From: GCA-2726865 sp050053595
GTDB taxonomy: Archaea > Thermoproteota > Bathyarchaeia > TCS64
Assembly: GCA_050053595.1 (NCBI GenBank)
Contig: JASFTK010000097.1
Span: 1-5,809, forward strand
Direction: 5' to 3'
DNA: 5,809 nt
Shown piece after piece: positions 5,351-5,809 of this stretch. Numbering within the stretch: position 1 is the first letter of the stretch; each line of letters starts with the position of its first letter. The notes beneath the pieces were generated by a model. The model saw only the letters and a list, made by a program, of their open reading frames with translations, searched no databases and was not told the origin of the DNA. The position numbers and the translations under genes are program-made.

Positions 5351-5530
5351 TTTTTCAACAACATTTTTAGAATAATCTTGTTGTTTGGTGAGGTTGTGTT
5401 GTCCATTGTGATGAGATATCTTGGGGATGAAAGTGCGATCAACTATAGCTTCTTGATTGAACGGGCTTTACTACTGTGTAATAAAATAAGCATTTTCGCA
5501 ACTCGCTGGCGCTCGTTCACAACCTTCTAG
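5324..5530 (+). other. Weak small open frame in the spacer before the receiver gene
   Basis: A plus-strand frame is open from 5324 to the TAG at 5528-5530. Possible starts are a GTG at 5396 or 5408 or the ATG at 5411; the last gives 39 residues (MRYLGDESAINYSFLIERAL at the start). GGTGAGG at 5387-5393 might act as a ribosome-binding site, but its spacing fits none of these well. I recognise no family, and the middle looks like a helix. AACAACA (5357-5363) can pair with TGTTGTT (5379-5385) across a 15-base loop. It could be a tiny gene, a gene remnant or chance. Confidence 0.2.
5480..5489 (+). promoter_or_regulatory. TATA-like box of the receiver-domain gene
   Basis: AATAAAATAA predicts transcription near 5511. 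The leader of about 30 bases would hold the G-rich stretch at 5530-5535, five bases before the ATG, which can serve as a ribosome-binding site through G-C and G-U pairs. Confidence 0.4.
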
Positions 5531-5540
5531 GGGGGATAAG

Positions 5541-5809
5541 ATGAGGGTTCTGCACATTGATGACATGTCTGAACTCTTGAGGTTCACAAAACTCTTCCTT
5601 GAGGAGATCGACGCCTCCATAGAGGTTGTCTCGGTGGAGAGTCCGACTGAGGCTTTACAACTATTCTCTTCCGATACCTTCGACTGCATCCTGTCCGACT
5701 ACCAGATGCCGGGGATGAGCGGGATAGAGTTAGCGGAGAGTGTCAGGGAGACCAGTGATATCCCTTTCATCATCTACACGGGACGGGGCAGTGAGGAGGT
5801 GGCCTCTAG
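5541..5809 (+). CDS. Response-regulator receiver domain protein, 3' end missing
   Basis: Eighty-nine codons are visible and the frame is open at the right edge. They form most of a CheY-like receiver. MRVLHIDD supplies the first strand and the acidic pocket (D7, D8). DCILSDYQMPGMSGIEL (48-64) carries the phosphoacceptor D53 and the conserved P57 and G58. IPFIIYTGRGSEEVAS (74-89) holds the switch Thr, T80. The conserved Lys of the fifth strand would fall beyond the window. In archaea this kind of receiver, with YTGRG-x-EEVA, often heads a longer protein with PAS and histidine-kinase domains, so a hybrid signalling protein is likely but not shown. The ATG at 5541 is chosen because the family starts directly at the first strand and a G-rich ribosome-binding site precedes it. 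It is a cytosolic phosphorelay component whose partner kinase is not visible. Confidence 0.9.
   Translation, partial: MRVLHIDDMSELLRFTKLFLEEIDASIEVVSVESPTEALQLFSSDTFDCILSDYQMPGMSGIELAESVRETSDIPFIIYTGRGSEEVAS

Noticed and set aside
5500..5520. GC-rich CTCGCTGGCGCTCG as a terminator stem or attachment site
   Set aside because: The symmetry is imperfect, no T run follows it, and no matching copy was seen elsewhere in the window.

Overview
The window looks archaeal, most like an uncultured mesophilic lineage of the Bathyarchaeota/Thermoproteota or methanogen type. The reasons are AT-rich TATA-like boxes about 26 bases ahead of predicted starts, one gene that looks leaderless, poly-T termination signals, frequent AGG/AGA arginine codons, a duplicated Lrp/AsnC-type regulator, and a response-regulator receiver of the kind found at the head of archaeal sensor kinases. 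No marker gene is present, so the lineage is inferred. No tRNA, rRNA, CRISPR array or intact insertion sequence was seen.

Left part (1-1892): the 3' part of a MurG-like family 28 glycosyltransferase runs in from the left edge. It is followed by a small AhpD/carboxymuconolactone decarboxylase-family protein with the full E-x11-C-x2-C-x3-H motif. Converging on these from the other strand is a membrane-anchored protein whose extracytoplasmic domain reads like a caspase/CHAT (clan CD) fold with a plausible His-Cys pair.

Middle (1893-3404): a 159-base divergent promoter region separates that gene from a large exported, C-terminally anchored surface protein. This protein carries prenyltransferase/squalene-cyclase-type QW repeats, calcium-loop-like inserts and six N-glycosylation sequons. 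A seven-T tract ends it. The next roughly 470 bases hold no convincing gene, only a purine-rich reading frame broken by one TGA.

Right part (3822-5275): a small exported, very acidic Gly/Pro-rich peptide (62 aa, perfect Shine-Dalgarno) is followed 46 bases later by a leaderless gene for a 384-aa regulator with two Lrp-like helix-turn-helix modules. AT-rich perfect inverted repeats sharing the half-site ATTATT/AATAAT overlap the peptide's TATA box and the regulator's start codon. This peptide-plus-regulator cassette is the best candidate here for an undescribed system, possibly a secreted peptide signal or surface stress sensor with a self-regulating transcription factor. The functional link is inference from layout.

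Right edge (5276-5809): a spacer with a TAAAC repeat cluster and a weak small open frame precedes the first 89 codons of a receiver-domain protein that runs off the window.
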